From a virus, in the IMG/VR virus record IMGVR_UViG_3300037070_004264, positions 1 to 31,867 of that record: a DNA stretch of 31,867 nucleotides. One strand, 5' to 3'. Made by a program: the position numbers and the translations under genes. The number at the start of each line of letters is the position of its first letter. The first letter of the stretch is position 1. Under the pieces are notes generated by a model, which did no database searches, was not told the origin of the DNA, and saw only the letters and a list, made by a program, of their open reading frames with translations. This document shows, one piece after another, positions 16,713 through 24,523 of the stretch.

Positions 16713-17099
16713 AAAACCACTAAAAAAGACCTCCAAGACCGCGTTAAACAATTAGAAGAACAGTTAAGCGAAGCCCGCGAGCGTAACGCAGGATTTAATA
16801 AATACAAGTTCGTTGAAGACCTTCAGACTGAAATTAAGGCACAAATTGAAAGCGGAGATATTGAAGATGAAGATGGTATCCGCGAATATATTGATAGTGA
16901 TATTGATAATGCTGTTATTTACTACAAACGCGCATTTGAAATAGCTATGGAATTGAACGCTACCCACTTTGAAGATGATAACTTTGGAATGCCTAAAGAT
17001 ATTAGCCAGCACGCGTATTTTGCCCTTTATGAGTACGTATATAATGAAATTGATATGAGCGGGTTAAATGAGCTAATTGAAGAAAAGCAAAACGCCTAG
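16710..17099 (+). CDS. Hypothetical protein with N-terminal coiled coil
   Basis: 129 aa. Residues 4-27 (TKKDLQDRVKQLEEQLSEARER) form a short coiled coil. An acidic helical domain follows (IEDEDGIREYIDSDIDNAV). Its leader is the shared AAACCCTGTCAA element. No family recognised. Confidence 0.65.
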   Translation: MKTTKKDLQDRVKQLEEQLSEARERNAGFNKYKFVEDLQTEIKAQIESGDIEDEDGIREYIDSDIDNAVIYYKRAFEIAMELNATHFEDDNFGMPKDISQHAYFALYEYVYNEIDMSGLNELIEEKQNA

Positions 17100-17102
17100 C
17101 CT

Positions 17103-17168
17103 ATGCAAACTAACCTATTAACTATTCATGAACTACTAGAAGTGGCTCTGAATTACGCACTTAACTAA
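17103..17168 (+). CDS. Possible 21-aa peptide
   Basis: MQTNLLTIHELLEVALNYALN, starting 3 nt after the previous stop. Its TAA begins a 15-nt sequence (TAACTATTCCCGCGA) that also begins at the stop codon of the gene at 17774-17944, which makes translation more plausible than length alone would. Confidence 0.35.
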   Translation: MQTNLLTIHELLEVALNYALN

Positions 17169-17220
17169 CTATTCCCGCGATTTTCGGGAGGTCGGGCGAG
17201 GACGAATGGCTACCTATTTA
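17166..17220 (+). repeat. 3' UTR module copy 1, with long-range inverted repeat
   Basis: TAACTATTCCCGCGA at 17166-17180, then a CCCG/CGGG hairpin and GGCGAGG at 17195-17201. The stretch 17200-17220 is an inverted repeat of 18484-18504 with 20 of 21 positions matching. Confidence 0.55.
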
Positions 17221-17277
17221 GATGGTGACCCGCTAAACCCTTCCGCACTTAAATATTAACATTTAAAACATAAGACT

Positions 17278-17562
17278 ATGAAAGATTTAAAACATACACC
17301 AGCCCCGTGGATACACGAAGGACAGGGGATAATAGTAGCTGAAAAAAGAAAGGCTGTTATATTGGCAACCGTTAATGATATGACCACAAGTTTAGATTCT
17401 AAAAGAGAGTCAGTTCAAAACGCCAAACTAATAGCCTCTGCCCCTGAATTATTAGAGGCGTTAATCGGTATTCTTAATAGGAACGATGCCAGAAAAGCTA
17501 ATAAACTAATCCCAATGGATATAGCTATTATAAAAGCAGCAATTAAAAAAGCCACTGAATAA
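17278..17562 (+). CDS. Phage protein of the 'TPAPW / NAKLIASAPELLEAL' family
   Basis: 94 aa. It has the two hallmarks of a family of small phage proteins found across many hosts: HTPAPWI near the start (residues 6-12) and NAKLIASAPELLEAL at about residues 49-63. The role of the family is unknown to me. It lies in the run of small early-type genes. Confidence 0.75.
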   Translation: MKDLKHTPAPWIHEGQGIIVAEKRKAVILATVNDMTTSLDSKRESVQNAKLIASAPELLEALIGILNRNDARKANKLIPMDIAIIKAAIKKATE

Positions 17563-17583
17563 CTAACCTTAATACCTGAAATT

Positions 17584-17760
17584 ATGCGCAAGGAAGTATA
17601 TTTTTTAAGAATAGTAGATGTTAATGGTAAAATTCACCAGCAATATTTAAAACGCTCTGAAATTACCCTTCTGCCCACTATATTAGCGGAAAACAAATCC
17701 GTTAACATTGAAAGTACTTACATAACTAAAGATCATTATAAACTATTGTTTAACTGTTAA
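17584..17760 (+). CDS. Hypothetical 58-aa protein
   Basis: MRKEVYFLRIVDVNGKIHQ and onward. It begins 21 nt after the previous stop, and its TAA is followed closely by the shared leader of the next gene. Probably a small beta protein; its length is below common gene-finding cut-offs. Confidence 0.55.
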   Translation: MRKEVYFLRIVDVNGKIHQQYLKRSEITLLPTILAENKSVNIESTYITKDHYKLLFNC

Positions 17761-17776
17761 AACCCTGTCAAATATG
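17757..17776 (+). repeat. Shared leader element, copy 3
   Basis: TTAAAACCCTGTCAAAT then the ATG at 17774; 19 of 20 positions equal copy 1. Confidence 0.65.
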
Positions 17777-17944
17777 AAACCTATTAAAACCTACACCCAA
17801 ACCCCACAAGGCACAATGGTACACAATGGATATTTTATCCTTGATGCTGGAAATAGCCTAAAACACGTACCAATTAGCGAAGTAATGGGAGAAAGAGCAC
17901 CAATAGAAAACCCTTTACCGCTTGTAATAGTGCCGATAGGTTAA
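17774..17944 (+). CDS. Hypothetical 56-aa protein
   Basis: MKPIKTYTQTPQGTMVHNGY and onward, ending PLVIVPIG. It follows the third copy of the shared leader, and its stop codon starts the second copy of the 3' UTR module. No family recognised. Confidence 0.55.
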   Translation: MKPIKTYTQTPQGTMVHNGYFILDAGNSLKHVPISEVMGERAPIENPLPLVIVPIG

Positions 17945-17976
17945 CTATTCCCGCGAATTCGGCTCTTTTGGCGAGG
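17942..17976 (+). repeat. 3' UTR module copy 2
   Basis: TAACTATTCCCGCGA (17942-17956), a short CCG/CGG hairpin, and GGCGAGG at 17970-17976. The distance between the two conserved blocks is 28 nt here and 29 nt in copy 1. Confidence 0.5.
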
Positions 17977-18069
17977 TTAGAGCAACGATAATAAGATGGA
18001 GATACCTAACTACCATTTAGCACTAAGCCCAGCGCAATTCAATTAATAACGCTTTAAAACTTAAATAAG

Positions 18070-18219
18070 ATGAAAAAGTTAATATTTATCCCCGCACTTT
18101 GTAAATTTACAACCGTTGTGGAAGAACGCGAAACCTTTTATATTGCTGAATACAATAAGCGTGGATTTGAAACAATGGATTATCCAAAAGACCAAGTAAC
18201 ATTAATAAGTTTAAACTAA
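18070..18219 (+). CDS. Hypothetical 49-aa protein
   Basis: MKKLIFIPALCKFTTVVEER and onward. It is a small beta-rich protein similar in style to the 58-aa protein upstream (a YF-I strand pattern). Not a clear signal peptide. Located 5 nt before the next gene. Confidence 0.5.
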   Translation: MKKLIFIPALCKFTTVVEERETFYIAEYNKRGFETMDYPKDQVTLISLN

Positions 18220-18224
18220 ATACC

Positions 18225-18446
18225 ATGAGAAAAATACCTAAAGCATATTGGATACTCCTAATGTACGCCATAGGTCGCGACGAATTAGGATACTGGGAAA
18301 AGATGGGCTATGATAGTGCCTATAGCGAAATTGAGGGCTTATACTCGCACTTTAACGCCTTCCATAAGCAACACCAAATAGAAGATTTTGAAACCGTTGT
18401 ATTGGCTTATTTGCGGTCACAACTGCCAGACACAACGCAAATTTAA
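18225..18446 (+). CDS. Hypothetical protein
   Basis: 73 aa, MRKIPKAYWILLMYAIGRDE and onward, mostly helical with many aromatic residues. The hydrophobic stretch (WILLMYAI) is short and followed by charge, so a membrane segment is unlikely. No family recognised. Confidence 0.6.
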   Translation: MRKIPKAYWILLMYAIGRDELGYWEKMGYDSAYSEIEGLYSHFNAFHKQHQIEDFETVVLAYLRSQLPDTTQI

Positions 18447-18450
18447 GCGC

Positions 18451-18504
18451 GGACGAGTAACGCCACACACAGAAAGCACAATTTAAATAGGTAGCCCTTC
18501 GTCC
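18451..18504 (+). repeat. Intergenic hairpin and partner of the 21-nt inverted repeat
   Basis: GGACGA (18451-18456) can pair with TCGTCC (18499-18504). The stretch 18484-18504 is the inverted partner (20 of 21) of 17200-17220. Confidence 0.5.
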
Positions 18505-18537
18505 TGACCAAATAACCCTAATCCGTCGGAAAAGAAA

Positions 18538-18624
18538 ATGAAAACAACAACTAGAAATAAACTAATTAAAATAATGAGAGAAGAACGTAACAGATACGCC
18601 CCTATCCCTCCTAAAAATAGATAA
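18538..18624 (+). CDS. Possible 28-aa basic peptide
   Basis: MKTTTRNKLIKIMREERNRY and then a Pro-rich end (APIPPKNR). The coding potential is uncertain. It sits in line with the neighbours and ends 3 nt before the next ATG. Confidence 0.4.
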   Translation: MKTTTRNKLIKIMREERNRYAPIPPKNR

Positions 18625-18627
18625 GCT

Positions 18628-18765
18628 ATGAAAACGCAATACTGGAACCCTGACAAAAACGCATGGGTAGATAAATTACCGAAAAAGTTTATTGACAAAC
18701 TTGTAAAAACAAGACAAGTGCCAACTGAAACTATTCAACCCGTAACCGTAACTAAGGAACAATAA
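18628..18765 (+). CDS. Hypothetical 45-aa protein
   Basis: MKTQYWNPDKNAWVDKLPKK and onward. The opening resembles short phage proteins that begin K-YWNP. Basic and soluble. Starts 3 nt after the 28-aa peptide and ends 7 nt before the next gene. Confidence 0.5.
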   Translation: MKTQYWNPDKNAWVDKLPKKFIDKLVKTRQVPTETIQPVTVTKEQ

Positions 18766-18772
18766 AACCCCT

Positions 18773-19033
18773 ATGCTAAGTAAAGACAAAAAATACTTTG
18801 CCCTGAACACCATAATCTTTGAAAAAGGACAGACAATCCAGCACAAGAATTTAGGATACACGGCTGTTATTAAAAGATTCTTAGCCCACGGTAACGCCCT
18901 TATTGAAATACCAAACACCCCCGAAAATCAACGTATCTGGGCTTGCTTGAAGGATTCTAAAGGCGCTTACCAGATAAAAGCTACTAACTTAGCTAAACAT
19001 TTTAAACATCAAATACTAACTTTAAACCTATGA
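18773..19033 (+). CDS. Hypothetical small protein, possible SH3-like barrel
   Basis: 86 aa. The pattern FEKGQTIQHKNLGYTAVIKRFL at residues 16-37, followed by beta segments, could be a small SH3-like barrel. This is a guess from pattern only. Its end overlaps the next ATG by 4 nt (ATGA). Confidence 0.55.
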   Translation: MLSKDKKYFALNTIIFEKGQTIQHKNLGYTAVIKRFLAHGNALIEIPNTPENQRIWACLKDSKGAYQIKATNLAKHFKHQILTLNL

Positions 19034-19341
19034 AAAAAACAGCGATTCAAAAAAGACATGAGATTTACACATCAGCCTTTACAAATTACAATTCTTTTAC
19101 AAGCCAATCAGGTAGTAGGATGTTGGGGGCTTGCGAAGCGATAACTTGGGCAATTACTGGTTCTTTTTGTAATTCGGATGAAATATGCTCCAAGCGCAAA
19201 TACCCTGAGCTTTTTAGGTTTAAACAAAACGATAATATGTTATGGTTGGACGAAGAAAGATTTTCTAAATTATCATACAGAAAAAGAATTAAAATGCGTA
19301 AAATAGTACTACAAATTTGCGCCGAAATGACTAAACCCTAA
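19030..19341 (+). CDS. Hypothetical protein
   Basis: 103 aa, basic, with SGSRMLGACEAITWAITGSFC in the middle and a Lys/Arg-rich helix (SYRKRIKMRKIVLQI) near the end. Translationally coupled to the gene before it. No family recognised. Confidence 0.6.
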   Translation: MKKTAIQKRHEIYTSAFTNYNSFTSQSGSRMLGACEAITWAITGSFCNSDEICSKRKYPELFRFKQNDNMLWLDEERFSKLSYRKRIKMRKIVLQICAEMTKP

Positions 19342-19345
19342 TACT

Positions 19346-19669
19346 ATGCACCCATCAATAATGTTCGGCGGAGAGCCAAAGAAATTTAGTGAATTGCTTG
19401 AAATGGTAATGGCGGACATTATTGTCTGCCCCGAAGTAAAACAAGACATCCGCCAATTAAAAGTTTGCCTGATAACTGATATATTTAGCTGTGGCAAGTG
19501 TTTAAATGGCTTTTGCGTGGGTTATGAAGATTATCTATCCCCCACTACCTTTATGTTTGACTGTCTTTATGATAAGACCATAGATGAATTAGAGCTAATA
19601 CTCGCTGAATTGTCAGCGAAATTAAAACTACAAGCAATGTCCGCTATTGAATGGCGAGGCATTAGATAA
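19346..19669 (+). CDS. Hypothetical Cys-rich protein
   Basis: 107 aa with a cluster CGKC..GFC at residues 49-56 and further Cys at 28, 41 and 73. The C-terminal half is helical. It could bind metal. The start is uncertain because Met 6 and Met 20 are also possible. Confidence 0.55.
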   Translation: MHPSIMFGGEPKKFSELLEMVMADIIVCPEVKQDIRQLKVCLITDIFSCGKCLNGFCVGYEDYLSPTTFMFDCLYDKTIDELELILAELSAKLKLQAMSAIEWRGIR

Positions 19670-19786
19670 ATTACTCCGCCCTCTTTTGTTCAGCGTTTTC
19701 CCTGACAGGTGGATATGAATAAAATGGCGGGGCTTATTGTATTGCAGGACGAATAACGATTTTTTAACTGATAAAATATTAAAGCC

Positions 19787-20275
19787 ATGAATTTCACTTC
19801 ACAAAGTCACAACCGCAAAAACTCTATCCTAAAGGACGGAACCCACTTGGTAACTATCTCTGAAGTGTCGGACGATTTAGCTAAAGGCTTTCCTTCTCTC
19901 TGGTCAGATCGTACACCACAATTAAGATTTAAGTTTAAAAGTGCTTCAGGCGCGTTCATAAGTCAGTGGGTCAACTTACTTGGTTATTATACTAAAGAGT
20001 CCATCGGTGAAATAATTCCCGCTCATATCACATTTAAACAGCATCCTGTTTCAAAAGAATTCTTTGCTGTTGATGTTCGCAATAACAAGCGTATTGAGAA
20101 TAAAGAAAAGACTGCTGTTTGTCATGCTATTATCGGACGCATAGCTTCATCTTCAGGAATGATCGACGGGCAGGATTTTGGTTTAAATGATCTTCTTGGT
20201 CGGCAGTTATATATTACTGTGGCTAATGGTAAAGTAACGCATACTCACACTATACAGGAAATGGTTTCTAAATAA
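19787..20275 (+). CDS. Possible phage single-strand DNA-binding-like protein
   Basis: 162 aa, last gene of the plus cluster. The opening MNFTSQSHNRKNSILKDGTH is followed by regular strands (LRFKFKSASGAFISQWVNLLGYY) and a final GRQLYITVANGKVTHT. This layout recalls the phage single-strand-binding proteins with an OB-like barrel (DUF669-like proteins have similar endings). The acidic tail usual for SSB is absent, so the call is tentative. An AACTGATAAAATA leader precedes the ATG. Confidence 0.45.
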   Translation: MNFTSQSHNRKNSILKDGTHLVTISEVSDDLAKGFPSLWSDRTPQLRFKFKSASGAFISQWVNLLGYYTKESIGEIIPAHITFKQHPVSKEFFAVDVRNNKRIENKEKTAVCHAIIGRIASSSGMIDGQDFGLNDLLGRQLYITVANGKVTHTHTIQEMVSK

Positions 20276-20297
20276 AAAAAGCGGGTACTTTGCCCGC
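20274..20297 (-). terminator. Intrinsic terminator of the leftward cluster
   Basis: On the minus strand GCGGG-CAAAGTA-CCCGC is followed by seven T and ATT. It ends transcription arriving from 26 kb toward 20.4 kb, at the border with the convergent plus cluster. Confidence 0.8.
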
Positions 20298-20338
20298 CCT
20301 ATCAGCTCGTTATTGATTCGACTTTCTACTCAGTGTCA

Positions 20339-20369
20339 CCGCTCAAGGACTGCTGCTAAAGCAAAGCGG
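20339..20369 (+). terminator. Possible terminator of the rightward cluster
   Basis: CCGCT (20339-20343) pairs with AGCGG (20365-20369), with an inner GCT/AGC pair, followed by a T-rich stretch. Weak but placed correctly after the plus genes. Confidence 0.4.
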
Positions 20370-20380
20370 ATGTGTTTATT

Positions 20381-20914
20381 TTAAGTAAGTTGTTTTCTGA
20401 ATGTCTCGCTTTTAATTTTAGAAGCCATTTCTTGTACTCGCTTCCATTCTTCATATTCTTTAGGAGTTAAATCATCAGTCGTTTTTGGCTTCCCTTCAGT
20501 CACAAGTAAATCATTTGCCTTACAAAATGCTGAGTAAAATATATCAAGCTCTTGTTTGTATAGTCGCGGATAAACCCCCAGCATTGATTCTATTTCCATG
20601 TACTCGGCTACTGTACAAGTGACAAAGTAATTCCCTTTAAGATTTAACTGTTTAACTTTCTTAGTCGGTATCTCTCCGTATTTAGGAATTTTATAATTGA
20701 CGCGGGCTACAATTTGTCCCCATAATCTCACAGTATCATCATCTTTAAACTTAAAGAAATAGTCCGCCGTTTTCTCCCCTTCAATATCTTCAATGGTTAG
20801 CTTATGCTTTTTCATTAAGTCATTAAGCATTTTATCGGCGTTAATTTTTTCTCCGCCAATACCCTTATCCGCAAGTGCCTTTAACTTTTTAGCTAATTCT
20901 ATGTGTTTACTCAT
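20381..20914 (-). CDS. DUF2786-like phage protein
   Basis: 177 aa. The first 45 residues (AKKLKALADKGIGGEKINAD, then ML.DLMKKHKLTIEDI) match the DUF2786 pattern known from phages and bacteria, whose function is unknown. The C-terminal part is mixed alpha/beta and basic. It overlaps the preceding wHTH gene by 8 nt and ends the leftward cluster before the strong terminator. Confidence 0.75.
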   Translation of the reverse strand: MSKHIELAKKLKALADKGIGGEKINADKMLNDLMKKHKLTIEDIEGEKTADYFFKFKDDDTVRLWGQIVARVNYKIPKYGEIPTKKVKQLNLKGNYFVTCTVAEYMEIESMLGVYPRLYKQELDIFYSAFCKANDLLVTEGKPKTTDDLTPKEYEEWKRVQEMASKIKSETFRKQLT

Positions 20915-21260
20915 TGATCTTAAACATTATTTGATTAACCTCTCCCCACCCCTTAAACACAGGGTGTAGGTATACTGTCTTTCCTTCCTTCATTACACAT
21001 CCAGCCTTGTGAAGTCTTCCAATCGCCGTCGAAATATTTGCCAGCGGGATGCCTGTTTGCTTTACTATTCTGTTTCTTACATGATGATCGATGTTTATTG
21101 TAGCGTCCGCCATTAAAACAAGCTCATTAAGCAACGATAACTCTGTTGGGGAGGTAATGTTCCATTTTAAATAAACAATGCCTTTAAGGGCTTCTATGCG
21201 ACTTAAGGATATGGTCTTTTGTTTTATGGGTTTTGTTTCTGTTGTAGTGTTGTCGAGCAT
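20907..21260 (-). CDS. Winged-helix DNA-binding-like protein
   Basis: 117 aa. Residues 60-92 (RNRIVKQTGIPLANISTAIGRLHKAGCV) have a helix-turn-helix layout, followed by a wing-like KEGKTVYLHP. This resembles small replication or transcription regulators of phages. It lies between a zinc-ribbon gene and the DUF2786 gene with overlapping ends, so all three are likely co-translated. Confidence 0.65.
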   Translation of the reverse strand: MLDNTTTETKPIKQKTISLSRIEALKGIVYLKWNITSPTELSLLNELVLMADATINIDHHVRNRIVKQTGIPLANISTAIGRLHKAGCVMKEGKTVYLHPVFKGWGEVNQIMFKINE

Positions 21261-21698
21261 TTATTCTAATGTTTTATTGCAATTTTGACAAAATTTATTC
21301 TTAACATCCGATTCATCATAGCTATTACAGCCACAAATTCTACATTCTATAAACTCTTTACAAATATCGCCACCGTGAAAAATAATTCTATATTGCGGTC
21401 TGTTTTTTTGTTCGTATATATCAACAGTATCTGTATGATTACCGCCCATTCTGTCGGAAAAATAAATAAACATTAAAGACTCGCATTTCGCACAATAAAT
21501 CGCGCCCGTCCACGGTTCTGATTTTTCGCCGTAACTATTAGCCTTATTTCCGCAATTAAGACAACCGCTTTCTTCACATTTATAGCGGGTCATATCAACA
21601 TCTAATCGTTTAACGAAATGAAAATTATCCTTCACTTCTTGCATTTTAATTTCCTTTGATTTAAGAAAATCATTTATTGATATACCTCGCTCTTTCAT
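21261..21698 (-). CDS. Double zinc-ribbon protein
   Basis: 145 aa with two Cys-pair sets: CLNCG at about 45-49 with CAKC near 73-76, and CRICG near 118-122 with CQNC near 137-140. This fits two zinc ribbons. A nucleic-acid-binding role is likely from the fold class; the partner is unknown. Overlaps the upstream gene by 4 nt. Confidence 0.65.
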   Translation of the reverse strand: MKERGISINDFLKSKEIKMQEVKDNFHFVKRLDVDMTRYKCEESGCLNCGNKANSYGEKSEPWTGAIYCAKCESLMFIYFSDRMGGNHTDTVDIYEQKNRPQYRIIFHGGDICKEFIECRICGCNSYDESDVKNKFCQNCNKTLE

Positions 21699-22207
21699 TT
21701 CCTTATCTCTTTCAATATTTGGTCATTAATAGCCCACAAACTTGCGTTACTATATCCCCCCTCTGCTATCTGATTATAAAGCTTTGTCCATTTTGATGCA
21801 GGAGCGCTATACTGTACCATGTACGTTAATCCAAAGTTAATTAAATACTCTGAATTTGATACTCTGAATATTAATCCTTTTTCCACTAACTTAATAAATG
21901 TATCTCTTGTGGCGTGTATGTTGGTGGGATAAGAATTCATCGGCGCGATAATTTTATTTCCTGCTTGCTTAAAATTACGCTCTATGGCTTTAATATAAGC
22001 CCTGTACTTAATCATTAATCTTGTGGAGTAGGATATGGTATTGTAAACACTACTCTCTTTAATGAGGAAATTAAGTAGGTTGGCTTCATTCTTGTCTAAT
22101 GCCACTATCAAGTTAAAATAGTTAGGCGTGACAATTCGCTTCTTATTGCTGGGTAGCATCTGCCATAAATTTTTGGCTTCTGTGTTTTTTATTTTATTTG
22201 TGTTCAT
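21695..22207 (-). CDS. Possible winged-helix protein
   Basis: 170 aa. The middle (YPTNIHATRDTFIKLVEKGL and IFRVSNSEYLIN, residues 95-125) looks like a helix-turn-helix with wing. The N-terminal helix region (ISYSTRLMIKYRAYIKAIER) is basic. A DNA-binding or replication role is inferred only from the pattern. It is coupled to both neighbours by 4-nt overlaps. Confidence 0.55.
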   Translation of the reverse strand: MNTNKIKNTEAKNLWQMLPSNKKRIVTPNYFNLIVALDKNEANLLNFLIKESSVYNTISYSTRLMIKYRAYIKAIERNFKQAGNKIIAPMNSYPTNIHATRDTFIKLVEKGLIFRVSNSEYLINFGLTYMVQYSAPASKWTKLYNQIAEGGYSNASLWAINDQILKEIRK

Positions 22208-22605
22208 ATTTCAATCATTTTATACGGCTTAAATTCACCGCCATTATTTAATGAATTAAGCATTCGTTCCGCTTCTAAAAACATTCTTGGTCTGCCACTA
22301 TAATGTTCGGGCATTTCGTAGCCATATCTGTCAACAATCTTGTAATATTTTACTGGCACATATTTTATCAGAATCCTTTTTGATTTTACGTTGTCAGCGA
22401 AATATATTTCGCCTCCCCTAAGAACAAATTGTTTTCTATCCTTTAGGTATTCATTATATGAATCAACTAAGGCGTTTTCTGGGCTTGTGTATGACAAATG
22501 CTCTTTAGTCTCCTTGTCTTTAATCCAAATAACACATTCATACAATGGATTAATTGTAGCCTTTCCGTTTTTAGGATAAACTGTTGTATATTTTGGGATT
22601 ATCAT
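22204..22605 (-). CDS. Hypothetical protein
   Basis: 133 aa from ATG 22605 (MIIPKYTTVYPKNGKATINP). A longer reading from 22668 is possible, but that part is the shadow of a 23-codon membrane peptide whose TGA overlaps this ATG (ATGA). The protein is basic and rich in Tyr. No family recognised. Confidence 0.6.
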   Translation of the reverse strand: MIIPKYTTVYPKNGKATINPLYECVIWIKDKETKEHLSYTSPENALVDSYNEYLKDRKQFVLRGGEIYFADNVKSKRILIKYVPVKYYKIVDRYGYEMPEHYSGRPRMFLEAERMLNSLNNGGEFKPYKMIEI

Positions 22606-22673
22606 TCTTCTATTGATATTGCTATTCCGTAAAATATTATTGCTGCTATAAGCAACCATTTCAACCACTCCAT
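22602..22673 (-). CDS. 23-aa single-span membrane peptide
   Basis: MEWLKWLLIAAIIFYGIAIS followed by IEE. One hydrophobic helix with a charged end. The start overlaps the preceding TAA (TAATG) and its TGA overlaps the next ATG (ATGA), so it is exactly framed by coupling sites on both sides. It follows another small membrane-protein gene. Confidence 0.5.
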   Translation of the reverse strand: MEWLKWLLIAAIIFYGIAISIEE

Positions 22674-22831
22674 TATTTCCTTTTATTTATTTCGTGTATA
22701 ATTCCAGCAGCCACTATTCCCGCAATCCATCCCATAAAAAACGAACCGTCAACCCCTAAACCAACAACTGTTGATATAATTCTAAACACCATAAACACGG
22801 CAACGCATATCAATATAGTTTTCCAATTCAT
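22673..22831 (-). CDS. Small two-span membrane protein
   Basis: 52 aa from ATG 22831 (MNWKTILICVAVFMVFRIIS). Two hydrophobic segments with a short Gly/Asp turn and a basic end (HEINKRK). A start at 22867 would lie far inside the previous gene. A holin-like size and layout are noted, but nothing shows lysis function. Confidence 0.6.
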   Translation of the reverse strand: MNWKTILICVAVFMVFRIISTVVGLGVDGSFFMGWIAGIVAAGIIHEINKRK

Positions 22832-22832
22832 T

Positions 22833-23162
22833 CTATTTTCGTTTAAAGGTGTTACAAAGTAATTCATCTACAATTCTTGGTGATACTGGAGCAAAACAAT
22901 GTCCAACAAATCGAGGCATTTTTACAATATCCCTTAATTTAAACACTTCATCTTCAGTTAATGGGTATCTGTCAATACATTCCTCTAAAGTTAAACGAAC
23001 AACATTGTTCGGGTTTTTGTCTTGTTTGTCCACCATCCGAATTTTAAAGCGGGCTGTTGCGGTCATGTTATCTTGTTCCGAATACAAAGTCATCTTATGG
23101 TAAATCCCATATTGCCTGTCAAATTCAGCGCAACCTCTATAACAATCTATTTCCTGTTTCAT
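22833..23162 (-). CDS. Hypothetical protein
   Basis: 109 aa from ATG 23162 (MKQEIDCYRGCAEFDRQYG). A GTG start at 23186 is possible. An alpha/beta look with a central RLTLEECIDRYPLTEDEVFKL. It leads the group of small membrane and DNA-binding genes that continues left. Confidence 0.6.
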   Translation of the reverse strand: MKQEIDCYRGCAEFDRQYGIYHKMTLYSEQDNMTATARFKIRMVDKQDKNPNNVVRLTLEECIDRYPLTEDEVFKLRDIVKMPRFVGHCFAPVSPRIVDELLCNTFKRK

Positions 23163-23186
23163 AATAATCTTAAAATAATCCCCCAC

Positions 23187-23361
23187 CTCAAATAGTTATT
23201 CCGCGTTCCACATTCATTAAAAATTAACAAAATCGCGTTTATATTTCAAAGGAATGGGGGAATGGGTTGGTTTTAATATTTAAGTGCGTTAAAATTGATT
23301 TATGTGCGTTTTGGAGGTGTTTTAATAGCATCGGCGAGAAAATTTTAACCGCCCGATAAAC
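23187..23361. other. Short intergenic region
   Basis: 175 nt with two TGCGTT-type direct repeats and TCGGCGAGAAAATTTT at 23331-23346, similar to the GTCGGGCG-AAAATT sequences at 15.6 and 15.9 kb. No promoter box is clear. Confidence 0.3.
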
Positions 23362-24155
<794 letters not shown>

Positions 24156-24168
<13 letters not shown>

Positions 24169-24479
24169 GTCTGCACAGAATTTAATGATGCAATTGCTTT
24201 ATCAGTCATCGGATGAAATTCAATTAAATCAGTGACAACACTCAAATCGTCCGCATCTAATTGTTCTGAGAACTTACAACTGTTAGGCTTTGTCACACCT
24301 TGTTTCGCTAATTGACTTGTGTCTAAAGCCCCACTCCAATAGTATAAACGACGAAGTGAATTAATGCCAATTGTTTTACCTTCAATGAAGGAAATTTTCC
24401 CCATGAACACCCCTGCGCTATTTGCACGAATGATGTAGAATTTGTTTTTGTCGAACATTTTGTTGTTTTCTGTTTTCAT
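24156..24479 (-). CDS. DUF6948-like phage protein
   Basis: 107 aa. KFYIIRANSAGVFMGKI, then RRLYYWSGALDTSQLAKQGV and CKFS follow the pattern of a family of small phage and bacterial proteins I remember as DUF6948 (name given with moderate certainty). In phages it is often encoded next to glycine-repeat proteins, as here. Role unknown. The AAAACCGATA leader lies 24-34 nt before the ATG. Confidence 0.7.
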
Positions 24480-24523
24480 AATAATTGTTTGGTTTTAGTT
24501 TATATCGGTTTTATATTATTGAT

